A DNA stretch of 64,000 nt from Camellia lanceoleosa (taxonomy: Eukaryota; Streptophyta; Magnoliopsida; Ericales; Theaceae). Location: positions 5,518,001-5,582,000 of the forward strand of contig CM045759.1 of the NCBI GenBank assembly GCA_025200525.1, read 5' to 3'. Shown piece by piece: positions 1-11,480 of this stretch; positions within the stretch are counted from its first letter, which is position 1; each line of letters opens with the position of its first letter. The position numbers and the translations under genes are program-made. The notes below the pieces were generated by a model. The model did not search any database. It was given only the letters and a program-made list of their open reading frames with translations, and was not told the origin of the DNA.

Positions 1-296
1 CACGCGGCACATGGTTTTTTCTATTAAAAAAAAAATTAGGTAGCTAAGTTAACAAGACCTTACTCCAGGAGAATGAAACTTTTACCACTTGAACCCCACA
101 CATATTATGATACTAATTTTATTTTATTTTTTTTGTTTTATTTTTACTTTTTTGAATTACACACACATTGCTCAAATTGCTTGTACATCTTTTGTAAAGT
201 TAGTTATAGTTTGTCGATTACAAAATGCACTTAGATATAATCACAACATTTTCCTTCCATATGAAAACAAGTTTTATTGTGTTTTATGACATACAG
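1..296. other. Intronic or upstream AT-rich sequence
   Basis: This stretch precedes the first recognisable exon of the ankyrin/PGG gene and ends in a splice acceptor (TACAG at 292-296). It is T-rich. The open frame at 89-289 is a low-complexity artefact with no family resemblance. The gene must continue left of the window, because the exon at 297 starts inside a codon. Confidence 0.6.
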
Positions 297-1740
297 CAAG
301 GCAAAAAGTGAAGGCCATGCTTTGGAGAGTCTTGGAATTATCAGGTAATGGACGAGAAGTACTAGTTAATTAAACATACATTGATTCAGTTATCTCTACT
401 TTAGTACTCTTTTTTTTTTTTTTTAGTTGTACACACATGGATTCAATTATAACTTACCATATCTACGATTTTTGCAATTGCAGTGCCTCCCATTAAACAC
501 ATACAACACATACAAGAGCAAAAATTGAAGCACAATCAAGCACTCCAACTAGTCAAATACTTATGTGAGCAAGTTAGATCTTTAGAAGACTTGAAAGCTT
601 ATAGATCACTTGCTAAACGTCCACTCCTTGTAGCAGCAAAGTTAGGGATTCACGAGATTATAGAAGAGATTGTGAATACGTTTCCTAGAGCAATTCTTGC
701 TAATGACTCAGAAGATCGAAACATATTTCAACTCGCAGTTATAAAGCGCCATGAAAATGTTTTCAACCTCTTGTATCAAATGGGTGAGTTTAAACAATAT
801 TTCATGCGATTGGAAGACGATAATGGGAACACACTGCTACACTTGGTTGGAAACCAAGCACCTATAGAGAAACTCAATGTTGTTCCTGGTGCAGCTCTGC
901 AGATGCAGCGTGAGTTACAATGGTTTAAGGTAATACAATACTTCTTTCTATTCCAAGGACTAATTAATGATGTATGTTACTAATGTTTGTGTGTGAGCAT
1001 CAGCATTTCTTTAGCCTAAGTATGTGTGGTTTGAATTTAAGATCAAGCAATAATTTTCCAAAATTTAGTTTTAAAAAAGACAAATACATTGATCCATTAT
1101 TTCAAAATGTTTGACTATCGTACAGGAAGTGGAGAAGTCTGTGAACCCTAGTTATATAGAAAAGCAAAATGACGATGGAGAAACTCCTTCAACAGTTTTC
1201 GCCAACGAACACATGGATTTAGTAGTTGAAGGAGAGAAATGGATGAAAAACCGAGCGACCTCATGCACAATTGCAGCGACACTCATTACTGCTATAGTAT
1301 TTACTGCTGCAATAATTGTTCCAGGTGGGAGCAATAACACAAGTGGACTCCCAATTTTCTCCACAGAAAAAGCATTTACTGTTTTTGTAGTTTCGGATGC
1401 AATTGCTCTGTTCATGTCCACCACTTCTCTTCTGATATTCTTGTCCATCCTCACTTCGCGATATGCTAAAGATGATTTTCTCTATGTTCTTCCCCATAGG
1501 CTGATTATTGGTCTTGTTACATTGTTCCTCTCCATAATAACCATGATTGTAGCCTTTAGCTCGACACTCTGTCTTATGTTGGGTGACAAGAGCAGCTGGC
1601 TACTTAGTTTAGTTGTTACATCAGCATGTTTACCAATTTCTGCTTTCATGCTCCTACAGTTCCCCCTCCTTGTGGATCTCATGTCTTCAACATATGGACC
1701 TGGCATTTTCGGCAAGCAAAGTAATCGGTCTTTTCATTAA
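297..1740 (+). CDS. Ankyrin-repeat/PGG-domain membrane protein, 3' part (ITN1/ACD6-like)
   Basis: Three exons join in frame: 297-344, 484-929 and 1126-1740, each bounded by GT/AG, giving about 368 residues to the TAA stop. The first two contain the linker typical of the family (SVPPIKHIQ, KHNQALQLVKYLCEQV) and ankyrin-like repeats (PLLVAAKLGIHEIIEEIV, NIFQLAVIKRHENVFNLL, DDNGNTLLHLVG). The last exon holds the PGG domain (GEKWMKNRATSCTIAATLIT followed by IIVPGG) and about four hydrophobic membrane segments. Family knowledge: such proteins sit in the plasma membrane or endomembranes and act in salt, ABA or defence signalling; the substrate or partner here is unknown. The N-terminal ankyrin exons lie outside the window. 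No stop interrupts the three exons, so the gene may be functional. It is oriented like the related first exons near 37 and 40 kb, which suggests a tandem family. Confidence 0.88.
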
Positions 1741-2557
1741 GATCAACAACAAGATGAAGAATTCCAAGCATATATCATCTAGTTTCATCCATTGTAACCA
1801 ATAAATGGATTGTGGTCCCTAAGTTTTCTTCTGTAATAAAAACATGTTGCAATGTTCAACATGAAAAAATGTGTGACAAATGATAGTAACATGTACAAGT
1901 GCAATGGATTTTGGAAAAATGTTTGTTTTGATTTAGATTTTGAAAAAGATTAAGAATTGCCACTTGGTTTCAGGGTAAATCAAGGAACCAAAATGTATGA
2001 CTCCAAAATAAGGCATGGTCTAACTTCACTGAAGACTAGGTCTTTGCGGGCTGAGGTACAAGATGGGAAGGTGTGAGACACGTCTTGCCTGACCATAAGG
2101 CCAGCTTTTACTTATCAGTATTGGTTCGTTAATTAAATTTGTTAGGCCTTTGATTTGAGGGTTCGGATCTCCTGTTCCAAAAGCCTGTCCCAACTCTCTG
2201 TCCCTTAATTCTCATGCTGACATGTGTCTAGTCTTAAAGATCAATTATAACTCCGTTAGCCTTCTGTTTTGTATGGATTCTCTCCACCCAACAAATATGA
2301 CTCATCTAAACCTGAAAATAGGAACAGAATTAGACAGATCAACCATCTATCATCATCAAAGATTTCATGTTCTTGGCAATTGACACATACTATTTACAGA
2401 TACCAGCAATCAAAAGTATTTGGAAGTAGCCATTGGTATCATTCATACCCGCAAACTAGATGTATGAACAAAACCAGCAAGATGTAAAATAGGGAAATTT
2501 GCGAATTGGGCTTACCTTAATTACACAACATATTGGTAGTTTATATGTGACATTATA
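1741..2557 (+). other. 3' UTR and intergenic DNA
   Basis: AATAAA-like signals occur at about 1800 and 1836, just after the ankyrin/PGG stop codon, and probably mark polyadenylation. The rest, to the MITE at 2558, is AT-rich with no supported gene. Confidence 0.5.
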
Positions 2558-2796
2558 GCCCTGTTTGTCAGCACTTATTTTCAGCTTTCAGCTTAATTTA
2601 AGCTGCTTTGATATGTTTGGTTTAGCTTATGCTTATAGCTTATAGCTTTGTGGAAGTCAGAAATCAGCTTATTCTGTAAGCTGGGCTGGATATGCTTTGA
2701 GAATAAGCTGGAAATCAGCTTAAGCTGAAAGTTATAAGGTATAAGCTGTTTGGGCATAAGCTATAAGCAGTCTCCCACAGCTCTGCCAAACAGGGC
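2558..2796. mobile_element. MITE with CCCTGTTTG terminal inverted repeats
   Basis: The ends read GCCCTGTTTGTCAG and CTGCCAAACAGGGC, inverted copies with one mismatch. The 239-bp interior is full of AGCTTA/TAAGCT words that can fold back. This is a short non-autonomous DNA transposon. The terminal sequence resembles plant hAT-type MITEs, but I could not define a clean 8-bp target duplication, so the superfamily is uncertain. Confidence 0.7.
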
Positions 2797-3365
2797 CTAT
2801 ATATATATATGGTGTTGTTAATATTAAAACATGAGAAAGAGGGTGATTCGCCGCATTGTCTTCGTCGTCGACGATTGGTAGCGGATCTCATGAAATTCGT
2901 AGCGCAACTGCGACGGCGAGCAGATCTGGTTGCCGTTGGCATACTCCAACCAGGCAGATCGTGCAATCAGCTCCGTTGAACTTTGAGATGCAGCAGATCA
3001 GCCACTGTCAAACATTTACAGTGACTGGATCTTACTATGGCTCCTTTTCGGGGCTGCGGAACAGTCACCTTGTGGCGATGATTTGATCTGAGCACGGTGA
3101 TGAAGCCAAAACACAGATTAAGGTGCGCAGCAAGGTGGCGAGGACAACCACGAAGTCGGAAGGTAAGGGATATGGCAGATGAGTTGTGAATTGGGACAGG
3201 GTTTTGGAACAGGGGACCCGAAGCCTTGATTTGGACTGCATGAATGACAATTATGGAAAGCGATACACTTATAAATGAAGCTAATATAAACCAAGTAGTG
3301 GAATTGCAACTCAAGTTTGTGAAATCTCATGATCAAATTGTTAACATATTCCCAAAGCCTCTTAA
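2797..3365. other. GC-richer island, no supported gene
   Basis: After a short (AT)n run this stretch is clearly richer in G+C than its surroundings, with CG-rich words such as GTCGTCGACG and GCGACGGCGAG. Several short overlapping open frames exist on both strands but none resembles a known protein and none dominates. It could be a decayed gene fragment or a promoter remnant. Confidence 0.4.
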
Positions 3366-3466
3366 GGATTTGGAAAGGGAAATGGAAAAGGTAGGTGAAA
3401 TGTGAATAAAATATGTATATATTTCACATAGTTTCACACACCTTTTCCCTTTCCTTTTCCAAATCC
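3366..3466. repeat. Short palindromic MITE-like element
   Basis: The left half begins GGATTTGGAAAGGGAAATGG and the right half ends CCTTTTCCAAATCC, forming an imperfect hairpin of about 100 bp around a TGTGAATAAAATATG centre. A degraded relative with the same GTGAATAAAATAT core appears near 38940-39070. No target duplication could be fixed. Confidence 0.5.
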
Positions 3467-3550
3467 CTCCCCAAATCCCCCAACCAAACACACCATAAGT
3501 ACGAAGACTTTACATAGTTTTGGACTTTGCTTGGCGTTACAAAAAATTAA

Positions 3551-3732
3551 GGTCAAGTTTGGCATCTTTCAAAAAATTTAAAAAGTCAAAAAGTCACTAT
3601 CCTATTTAAGTCACATCATCTTATTTAAGTCACATCACCTCTCTAACACATCACTTCAAACCCAACCTAAATCCAACCCATATTTCATAAAAAGTCAAAA
3701 AGTGCACTTATTTAGTCTTCCCAAACTTGGCC
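3551..3732. mobile_element. PIF/Harbinger-like MITE, copy 1
   Basis: The ends are GGTCAAGTTTGGC and CCAAACTTGGCC, flanked on both sides by TAA (3548-3550 and 3733-3735). A three-base TWA target duplication is the hallmark of the PIF/Harbinger (Tourist-like) class. The interior matches the element at 30828-31010, including the repeated words ATTTAAGTCACATCA. It encodes nothing. Confidence 0.8.
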
Positions 3733-4440
3733 TAAGTTTAAAGAGGGGTGTTGAAATAATAAACATAATTTTAGTTAAGTTAATTTACACATTTCTAGAG
3801 GTATATATTTATGTTTTGTTCATTTATTTTTGGGGTTCATGTATTTCTAGAGTGAATGTATTTAGGAAGATTCATGTATGATTTATTGAATACAGAAATT
3901 GATTTATTTCTACGCTTGCCTATTAGGGCCTATAAATGCCTCATGTAATCAGATTTTCTAACTGGAATCAAACATTCAGTGCCTAGAATTCCTCCTCTTT
4001 CAATCCTTCTAGCACTTGCAGAGTCCTTCATGGTGTTCCAGAGGAATACATCCCTGTCAGGCATTAAATAAAACTGTGCGAGCATAGTCCATTGTTGGGT
4101 CCAAGGAGCGAGCTAAGGTGATGAGTTGGGTGGATAATAGGAGGCTTTTGTGTGACTCATTTGTGAGGATCAGAACATGGATTCATTTGAGGTCTGAAAG
4201 AGAAGAACAAGAATTCAAAAGGTAGTTAAAAGGGAGGGAGTGGTAGTTAGTATGGAAGTGAGATGGGACATACAATATGGGCTAAGTTTTCTAAGGGCTG
4301 TGAGGAAGGAAGTGGCTAACATCATCTTCACATCCCTTTCATAACAGATAGCAATTGGGTTTGGGATATCACTTTTTAGCGTGCCTAAATGTTTTTTTGC
4401 CCTATTGGCAGTATGGTTTAAGGCATTAGCATTAGCATTA

Positions 4441-4668
4441 GCCCTCGTTTGGAAATAAGTTAATTTAATAATTTTTTGATTATTTGGTTAAAGTATGAGC
4501 TAAAAAAAATTAGTATGTTTGAGATATTTTTTGACATTTTACGAAAAGATGTGCAAAAGTAGAGAGAAAATAGAATCTTTGACTTTTTGATATGAGTTGT
4601 TGGCTTTTTGATTTTTTTTAATAACTTTTTGGCTTTTTGGCTAAACCGACCTGTTGTCAAACGAGGCC
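4441..4668. mobile_element. Tourist-like MITE, family B copy 1
   Basis: The 228-bp element runs from GCCCTCGTTTGG to CAAACGAGGCC. It is preceded by TTA (4438-4440) and followed by TTA (4669-4671). Its interior (TTTTTTGATTATTTGG, AAAAGATGTGCAAAAGTAGA) recurs in the next element and at 38337-38564. Confidence 0.8.
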
Positions 4669-4671
4669 TTA

Positions 4672-4899
4672 GGCCTCATTTGGGAACAGGCTAATTTAGT
4701 AATTTTTTGGCTATTTGGCTAAAAGATGAGCTAAAAAAAACTAGTATGTTTGGGATGACTTTTTGGCTTTTTATGAAAAGATGTGTAAAAAGTAGAGAGA
4801 AAAGAGAATATTTGACTTTTTTGTATGAGTTGTTGGCTTTTTAACTAATTAGTAACTTTTTGACTTTTTGACTAAAAGAGAAGGTTCCCAAACGAGGCC
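4672..4899. mobile_element. Tourist-like MITE, family B copy 2
   Basis: This starts immediately after the TTA that ends copy 1 and runs from GGCCTCATTTGGG to CCCAAACGAGGCC, also 228 bp, in the same orientation. The pair therefore shares a single target triplet between them. The right flank reads TAG instead of TTA. Confidence 0.8.
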
Positions 4900-5789
4900 T
4901 AGTCTCACAAAATATGCACTCTATCGGGGACTCCAACCAAAAAAACCATTAAAAACAAATTAAAAAAAAAAAAAAAAATTTCCAAGTTTCATAATCACCT
5001 CCCTCTCCTCTTCAATAAATCTTAGTGTAAATTATACTAATCTCTCATTTGAAATTAAAAAAATATATATAATAAATCTCACAACTTTGACAAAATTATA
5101 AGTTTTCTTGAAATTTTAAATCATATGACACTCAACTTCATTTTCAATAATAATTTGTCAGTTATATAAATAAAAAAATGATATTGTCATTTCTTTTAAA
5201 AAATATATATATATATACTTTACATTGATTATTTTTATATTTTCATACCATCTACATTATTTTTATTCCATTTAAAGAAAAGTCAATGTAATTATATCAA
5301 AATTATGGAGCTTACTGTATTATTATTTTTTTAATCCGTACGGGAGATTAATGTAATTCACCCTAAATTTTAAGTTAGCATTTTCTCAAATTCAAATTTA
5401 AATGAGAGAATTTGTAAGGTATGTGAGGCACACGATAAATTCCATTTAAATGATCCGTACCGTTTACGTTGTAAGGTACTCAATGTTTAACACTCATAGG
5501 GAAAAAAATAATAATAATTTGAACCGATAATCGTAACTTTTTTATTTTATCCCTTTTACTTTTAAAAAAATAGGCAACAATATGTTTTTTAAAAATTAAC
5601 CATTTATTATTTTTTTTTTTTGAGAGAAGCACGGTAAAATGAAAAAGATAAGATTATTAGATCGATTAAATTTTTTTCATGAATCATATACACGGAGGGA
5701 TTTTACAAAATAAATAGTTTGGATAATCGAAATGAAACCCGTTATGGTGCTCCACGGCCATCTCAAGTTCTCCCAAATTCATATCATAT
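4900..5789. other. AT-rich intergenic DNA
   Basis: Very AT-rich sequence with poly-A/T tracts and no protein-like open frame. Nothing else could be supported here. Confidence 0.5.
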
Positions 5790-7019
5790 CATATATATAT
5801 TATTAAAAGTTATATTTTTCATATACTTAGGTGGCACATTATAAGCGTTTACTCTTTTCTAAGATAGTCACGACAGTAAGTATTTTCTTAATTGCATATA
5901 GAATTCTACACAAATTCAAGGATAATTTAAATTATACTAACTTTACCTGTTTTATATGGACTCTATTTGATAAATATTTTCTTTTTCATATATTTTCATG
6001 GTAAATAGAGATAATCTACAAACTCAATACAAAATTTACATGAATTCACGCATTTCTTCTTAATTCTTTCAAGGTATTATGATTTTTTTTTTATGCTAAA
6101 TTGCTTCTTTCTTTTTTTTTTCTTCTTATTTTCTCGTGCATTATTTTATACCCAATCCCAATTCTATATTATTCTATATTATAGATTTGTCGTTTAAATT
6201 TTATAGTGCTTGTATATATGAAATTATACTTCATTTCCAACATTATTTTATATAATCACTACTCATAGGAAAAAAAACTTGCACATTAATGATACTCTTG
6301 AAGAACGTCTACTTGAGTTACTTTTTCAATAGTTGAACAAAAAATTCTTTTATGTTTTGACATCATATTATAAATGAATAATCACTCCACACATTGAGAT
6401 GTATCTATCATTTTGATGTTTTTATTGTTTTTTCTTTTTGGGTTTAGATATTGTTATGTGATTTTTTCTTGGTTAATCGTTGTTGAATTTCATTTATATA
6501 GTTGATATTTTAATTTAATTAAGAGTGTTTATTTTATTATCTTATAATATTATATATATATATATATATATATCATATAAAATCATTATATGATAATCTA
6601 ACTACAACATATTTTTATTTTTCAAATGAGTATAAAAGAAAATAAAATAGCTATAATTATTTTTAATTGTATGTAACTAATTCTTTTTCTAATTTAACTA
6701 TTATTTTTAATATCAAAATGAATATTTATTTTATTATTTTATAATTTAATATATATCATACAAAATTCTTATATTATAATTATACTTTTATAATACGATA
6801 GAACTAAATTTCTTAAAATACACAAATAATTTAACTAAAATTAATATATATATATATATATATAAGTATTCAAGTAACAATTTTATAGAACAATAGCGCT
6901 AATATTATCAAAATAAATAATTAAAATCACACTTTAATTTTAATTTGTTATAATACACTTTGTACCATCAAATATTTTATTTTTTTTTAAAAATAGCACA
7001 TGCACGAGTTAGCTGCTAG
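5790..7019 (+). mobile_element. Helitron-like AT-rich remnant
   Basis: The left end (TATATATTATTAAAAGTTATA followed by AGGTGGCACAT) resembles the left end of the next segment at 7020. The right end reads GCACATGCACGAG, eight bases, then CTAG followed by T. A short hairpin close to a CTRR terminus inserted before T is characteristic of Helitron 3' ends. There is no helicase gene. The call rests on end motifs only. Confidence 0.35.
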
Positions 7020-7851
7020 TATATATTATTAAAAATAATATTTGTTCTCAATTTTTCTCCATCCTATGTGGCACATCTCTTATTTCTTTATTTTTTAAAA
7101 TGCCACATCAATATATCCTTTTACCAAATTCTTTTTAAAATTTATTATTTAAAAGATTTCTACGTAATCTAAATTACCCATAACAAAGCCTAATAGGATT
7201 ATACTTACTAAAAATACTTTACCAATTAATTTTATTATAATTTTTTTTTTACATTTTTATAAATAAAATATTAAAATTATTTCTTATTTTTATGTCTTTA
7301 TTATTTATAATATTAATTATATTGAATTTCTTAAATAATTAGAATCACTTTTATTTTTATAATAATTATTTCTAATATCAAGTTATAATTTAATATCATA
7401 TAAATTTATTATATATATTTATTTAAGTTACATTTTTGTAGCATGAAAGGTTAAAATTATTAAATGAATTTTTCTTTTGATGTGTTATAATTTAATATAA
7501 TTTAAAATTATTATATATATTTATTTAATTTAAATTTTTATACCACGATAGAGCTAAAATTATTAAAATATACACAAATAATTTATTTAAAATTATTATG
7601 TGTTGATTCAAATACCACTTTTATAAAATGGTAAATTACAAATACATCTCTTGAGATTTGATTAAAATATGAATTGCACCGTATAGTTTTGAAAATTACA
7701 TTTCACCCCCTAAGTTGTAACGCCCCTGAATTATGATATAATCAACCATTCATAAGATTCATAAACATAATAGAAAGTTATATATTTCATTCATCAGAGT
7801 TTTCTCTATAAAAGATATCAACAAAATAAATGTTCTAAAGGCTTGCAGCTT

Positions 7852-10434
7852 TGTAACAACCCTTATTACTGATCATTGGTTGACCGCTGATTACTGATAC
7901 TGTCACCGTTTACTGTTAAACTAAGATTGATTGTGATTGATAATTGAATTGATTGAAATACTGAACTGACTGACTGAGATTCGAGACTGATTGGTTGACT
8001 GTAACCGTATAAATGCATAATCTATCTGTTGACTGCCAAATTATCTGTTCTCGTCTTATGCATTAAACTGCAAATTGAAGGCCTTATCGGCGGCCAAATC
8101 GAAAATTGATTGATGTTCTGTGTTCATCATAATTAATGTGATTTTATGGCACATTATCTGAAAATCGTTTTGGTATGATTAAATTAGATTAAATAAGGAT
8201 AAATTGCAAAGGTTGGCTTATTTATCATTTTGCCACTTAGAGGCCTACTTCATATTTTATATTGAGCCTATTTACACTCAAACAAACATTTCATCAGCCC
8301 ATTTCCTTGCCTTAGCCGAATTTAGAGAGGGAGAAAGTGAGAGCCTTGAATTCAAATTATTGATTTGCTTGGTGACTTGAAGAATTGAAGTGTTATTGTC
8401 TAATTGAGCTTCTATCCTTGAATTACAAGACCTAAGGTAGTGTGACTACCCTCTTGTTTGTGAATTCAATTGATTCTTGCATGGTTTAGAGGATTATTAA
8501 AGATTGGAGCCAAGATATGGCTTATAATGTTGAATGGAAGCTCATCTCTTGCATGCATGTTCGTATTGAGGAATTTAAAGTTGTTTTCATGGCTAATTGT
8601 TACATGCATGCTCATATTTATATTCAAGTCCATGAATCCCTCATGTTTTTGTAAGGTTTGGCTTATTTGAGCTTGTATTTAAAGCCTTGAAGATGATTAA
8701 GTTCATGCAAGTTTACATTGTTGAATTGTGAGTTGATTTCATGGCAAAATGTCACATGCATGTCCATATTTTGAGAGTAGTCCATGATTTCACCATGTTT
8801 TAAGAAGAAATGACTCATTTGAACAAGTATTTGAAGCTTTGAACTCAGTTGATTACATGCATGTTAATTGTTCATCTTGTTCTTGGAGTTTTCCTCAAAA
8901 TGGTGTTTAATGGAACTACCTTTGGGCTTTGATTTCTCAAATTGATCTTTGAAACATGTTATACATTGAGTTTTAAAGTGTTTTCCAGAAAATTAGCCCA
9001 AAAGGACCGAATTTGATGCTTTGAAACTTGATTTTGAGCTTGGGACTCAAATCTGGAATTTCCAGATTTGGCCTTCCGCTCGAGCGGGGGAAGTGCCGCT
9101 CGAGCGGGGAAATCAAGCTCCCAGTATTTTTGACCTGTGTTGCAGTCCGCTCGAGCGAAGAGATGCATGCTCGAGCGGAGAAATCGTACATCCAGTACTT
9201 TGCACTGTTCATCAGACCGCTCGAGCGGGGAAATGTACGCTCGAGCGGAGTGTTGGGTGACACGCTCGAGCGGGGATATTGCCACTCGAGCGGGGACCTT
9301 TGTTTGCTTGTCCGCTCGGGAAAACTCAAGCCGGCGGGACTCTGTTTCAAAATTTAAAGCTGTTTTCTGTGCACATCTTCGCATCCTCATCCCATCCTAG
9401 GCATTCTTAGGCCTAGTTTAAGACATCTTAATGAGGATATAGATGTAGAACACACCAAGGCATAATAGGGAGTTAATTATTTCCACTTCCCAACTGTGAA
9501 ACTTAGAGTGTGTTCAATCTATTAAATGTTTAGGGTTGGCATTCCGAGGGGACGCTCTAGCTACTGATAGCCCAGAACACTATGAGTAACAATTGTGTAA
9601 AGATATGTTCAAAATGATTATCTTTTGAATACTGAACTGATATTGTTTACTGAATGAATGTATGTCCTATATTCTGAACTGTATTGTGGCATCCTTAGCA
9701 CCTACTGTTTACTGTTACTGTACAGAGATCTCTGTCGGTTCCCTTATGGAACTACTACTGTTTACTGATTGATGGCAATCACTACTGTTGGGTCTATTAA
9801 GGCCCGGTCTTTTTAGACCTACTGTTTACTGTACTGCTATACTAATGGATGTACCACATATGACTGAATAACTGTTCTGACTGAAAGACCGAAATACTGT
9901 TTAATGAACTATTTTCATTACTGGAAGGACATTCATTTGTAACCTCTTTACGCATTATGTCATTCACTGGGCTTTAGCTCACTGCTCATATATATATGTA
10001 GGTGTACAGGCACCGGACCAAAGCTAGACCCGTCGGGGTTATTCTAGTTTTGTCAAGCCAACCTATGTGCCTCACTGTGAGGTTCCAAGCCTATCATGCT
10101 AAGGCTTAGGGGTGTTTTAGCATTCCCCCTTCTACATCTTTGTCTCCTTGCTTTTGTATAGATGTTATCTTATTCTTGTCTTTGTTATCAAGGAGTAGGT
10201 CCTCGACCAATGATCAGTAAATATTTGTATAGATCAGTCTGCTACATTGCATATATGTATGAAAAATCTTTTTGGCATACTGGTATCACTGACTCATTGG
10301 ACATTATTTATGTACTGTATTGGCTTCATGAGGCCCCAGACTGCTTCTTATCAGACATCATTAGCGGCCTTGATAATCTTGGATTCTTGGCGATTCTGAT
10401 GCTAAACCCATAGGGCCGGGTTTGGGTCGTGACA
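7852..10434 (+). mobile_element. Solo LTR 1, gypsy type
   Basis: It begins TGTAACAACCC and ends GGGTCGTGACA, and is flanked by the 5-bp target duplication AGCTT (7847-7851 and 10435-10439). No internal region, primer site or second LTR is present, so this is the product of LTR-LTR recombination. It is homologous to solo LTR 3 (same orientation) and to solo LTR 2 (inverted). Its middle contains a palindrome array (9076-9293). Short open frames inside it are artefacts of that array. Confidence 0.85.
9076..9293. repeat. Array of CCGCTCGAGCGG palindromes
   Basis: Eight copies of a GC-rich palindrome centred on CTCGAG lie near 9076, 9096, 9147, 9168, 9217, 9238, 9263 and 9284. They come mostly in pairs 20-22 bases apart, with about 48-51 bases between pairs; the last two pairs lie closer, about 25 bases apart. 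A decayed copy follows near 9311. The surrounding LTR is AT-rich, so the motif stands out. Function unknown; candidates are protein-binding sites or RNA hairpins. Confidence 0.8.
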
Positions 10435-11480
10435 AGCTTTCCAGGAGATAACTTGATTACAACAAAAGAAGAGTTCTAACTCTTTTACATATAAAGCCCT
10501 CGGCTTGAATTTACATTAAACACAAAGCAAAACATGTGAAATGAAGCCTTCAGCTCCTAAACCTCCCAAGCTATGTCCTTCGAGGCGGCATGTCACCTGT
10601 ACTTGAAAATTGTGTCCCAAGTAGGGTGAGCCAAAGCCCAGAAGAGATATGCTAAACCATATATGAGAATTAACTAAAATATGAGCATCAGATAAAGGTG
10701 CAACATTCTTAACCAATACGTATTCTTTTCAAGATCAGTTAATATAGATAGCCAATATCTCATTTCATTTCCATTTCTCCCATGTCGGGTAAATCAATTA
10801 ATCAAGTTCATTATTATCAAAACAACCAATATGAGACTACAACTCAATGGTTCACAATTCAACACATTCATCAATTCAACACTTCTATTTCTTGCCATTT
10901 TACGGAATCACGTCTGAGGAAGCCGATATCCATAAATATAAGATTTCAGGACTTTCACCTTGGACACTCCGGCCAACTTAATTATCAATGGAGTTCATCC
11001 CCTATCTCCTCCCAAACAATTGAGTACATCCCCTATCTCCTCCCATACAATAATACATATATAATGTATTTAAACACATGTCATATACAATGACTCATCC
11101 ATTTATGTATTCAATGGTTTAAATCAAACCGTCATATTCAATGACATAATTCAATTGATTAGTTTCAATTTTTCTAATCCTCATTCATTTTCTACAAAAA
11201 TCATGACTATCCTCCACTGATAGCCCAAGACAGATATTTCTAAACAGATAAATAAATCTATCAATAGATAATTTACTTATTGCACCCAAGGCTAGATTTC
11301 ACCCATTAAACACTAATAACCCCATTTTCAAGACCTTACATACACATATGGAGTACAAAATAGAAAACCCCTCTTTCACAAATTCAATCCCAAACCCTAA
11401 CTCTACCCAAACTTTCCAATTCCACCATTAATGTAAAGATGACACACATCTAGGTTAAAACTCATAATAAAGAGTAGAAC

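Noticed and set aside
1152..1715. Antisense open frames across the ankyrin/PGG last exon
   Set aside because: Shadow frames of a recognisable exon on the plus strand; no family resemblance.
2715..3336. Several Arg/Ser-rich frames in the GC-richer island
   Set aside because: None has a recognisable domain, start context or splice-consistent extension, and both strands give similar lengths.
9076..9293. Regularly spaced palindromic repeats resembling a CRISPR array
   Set aside because: The repeats are too short (10-12 bp), the spacers are not unique 30-40 bp units, there are no cas genes, and the context is a plant LTR.
8959..9400. Open frames rich in Ala-Arg-Ala and Leu-Glu-Arg on both strands
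   Set aside because: They come from the CTCGAGCG palindrome array in solo LTR 1; the same artefact appears at 20696-21270 and 12566-12804.
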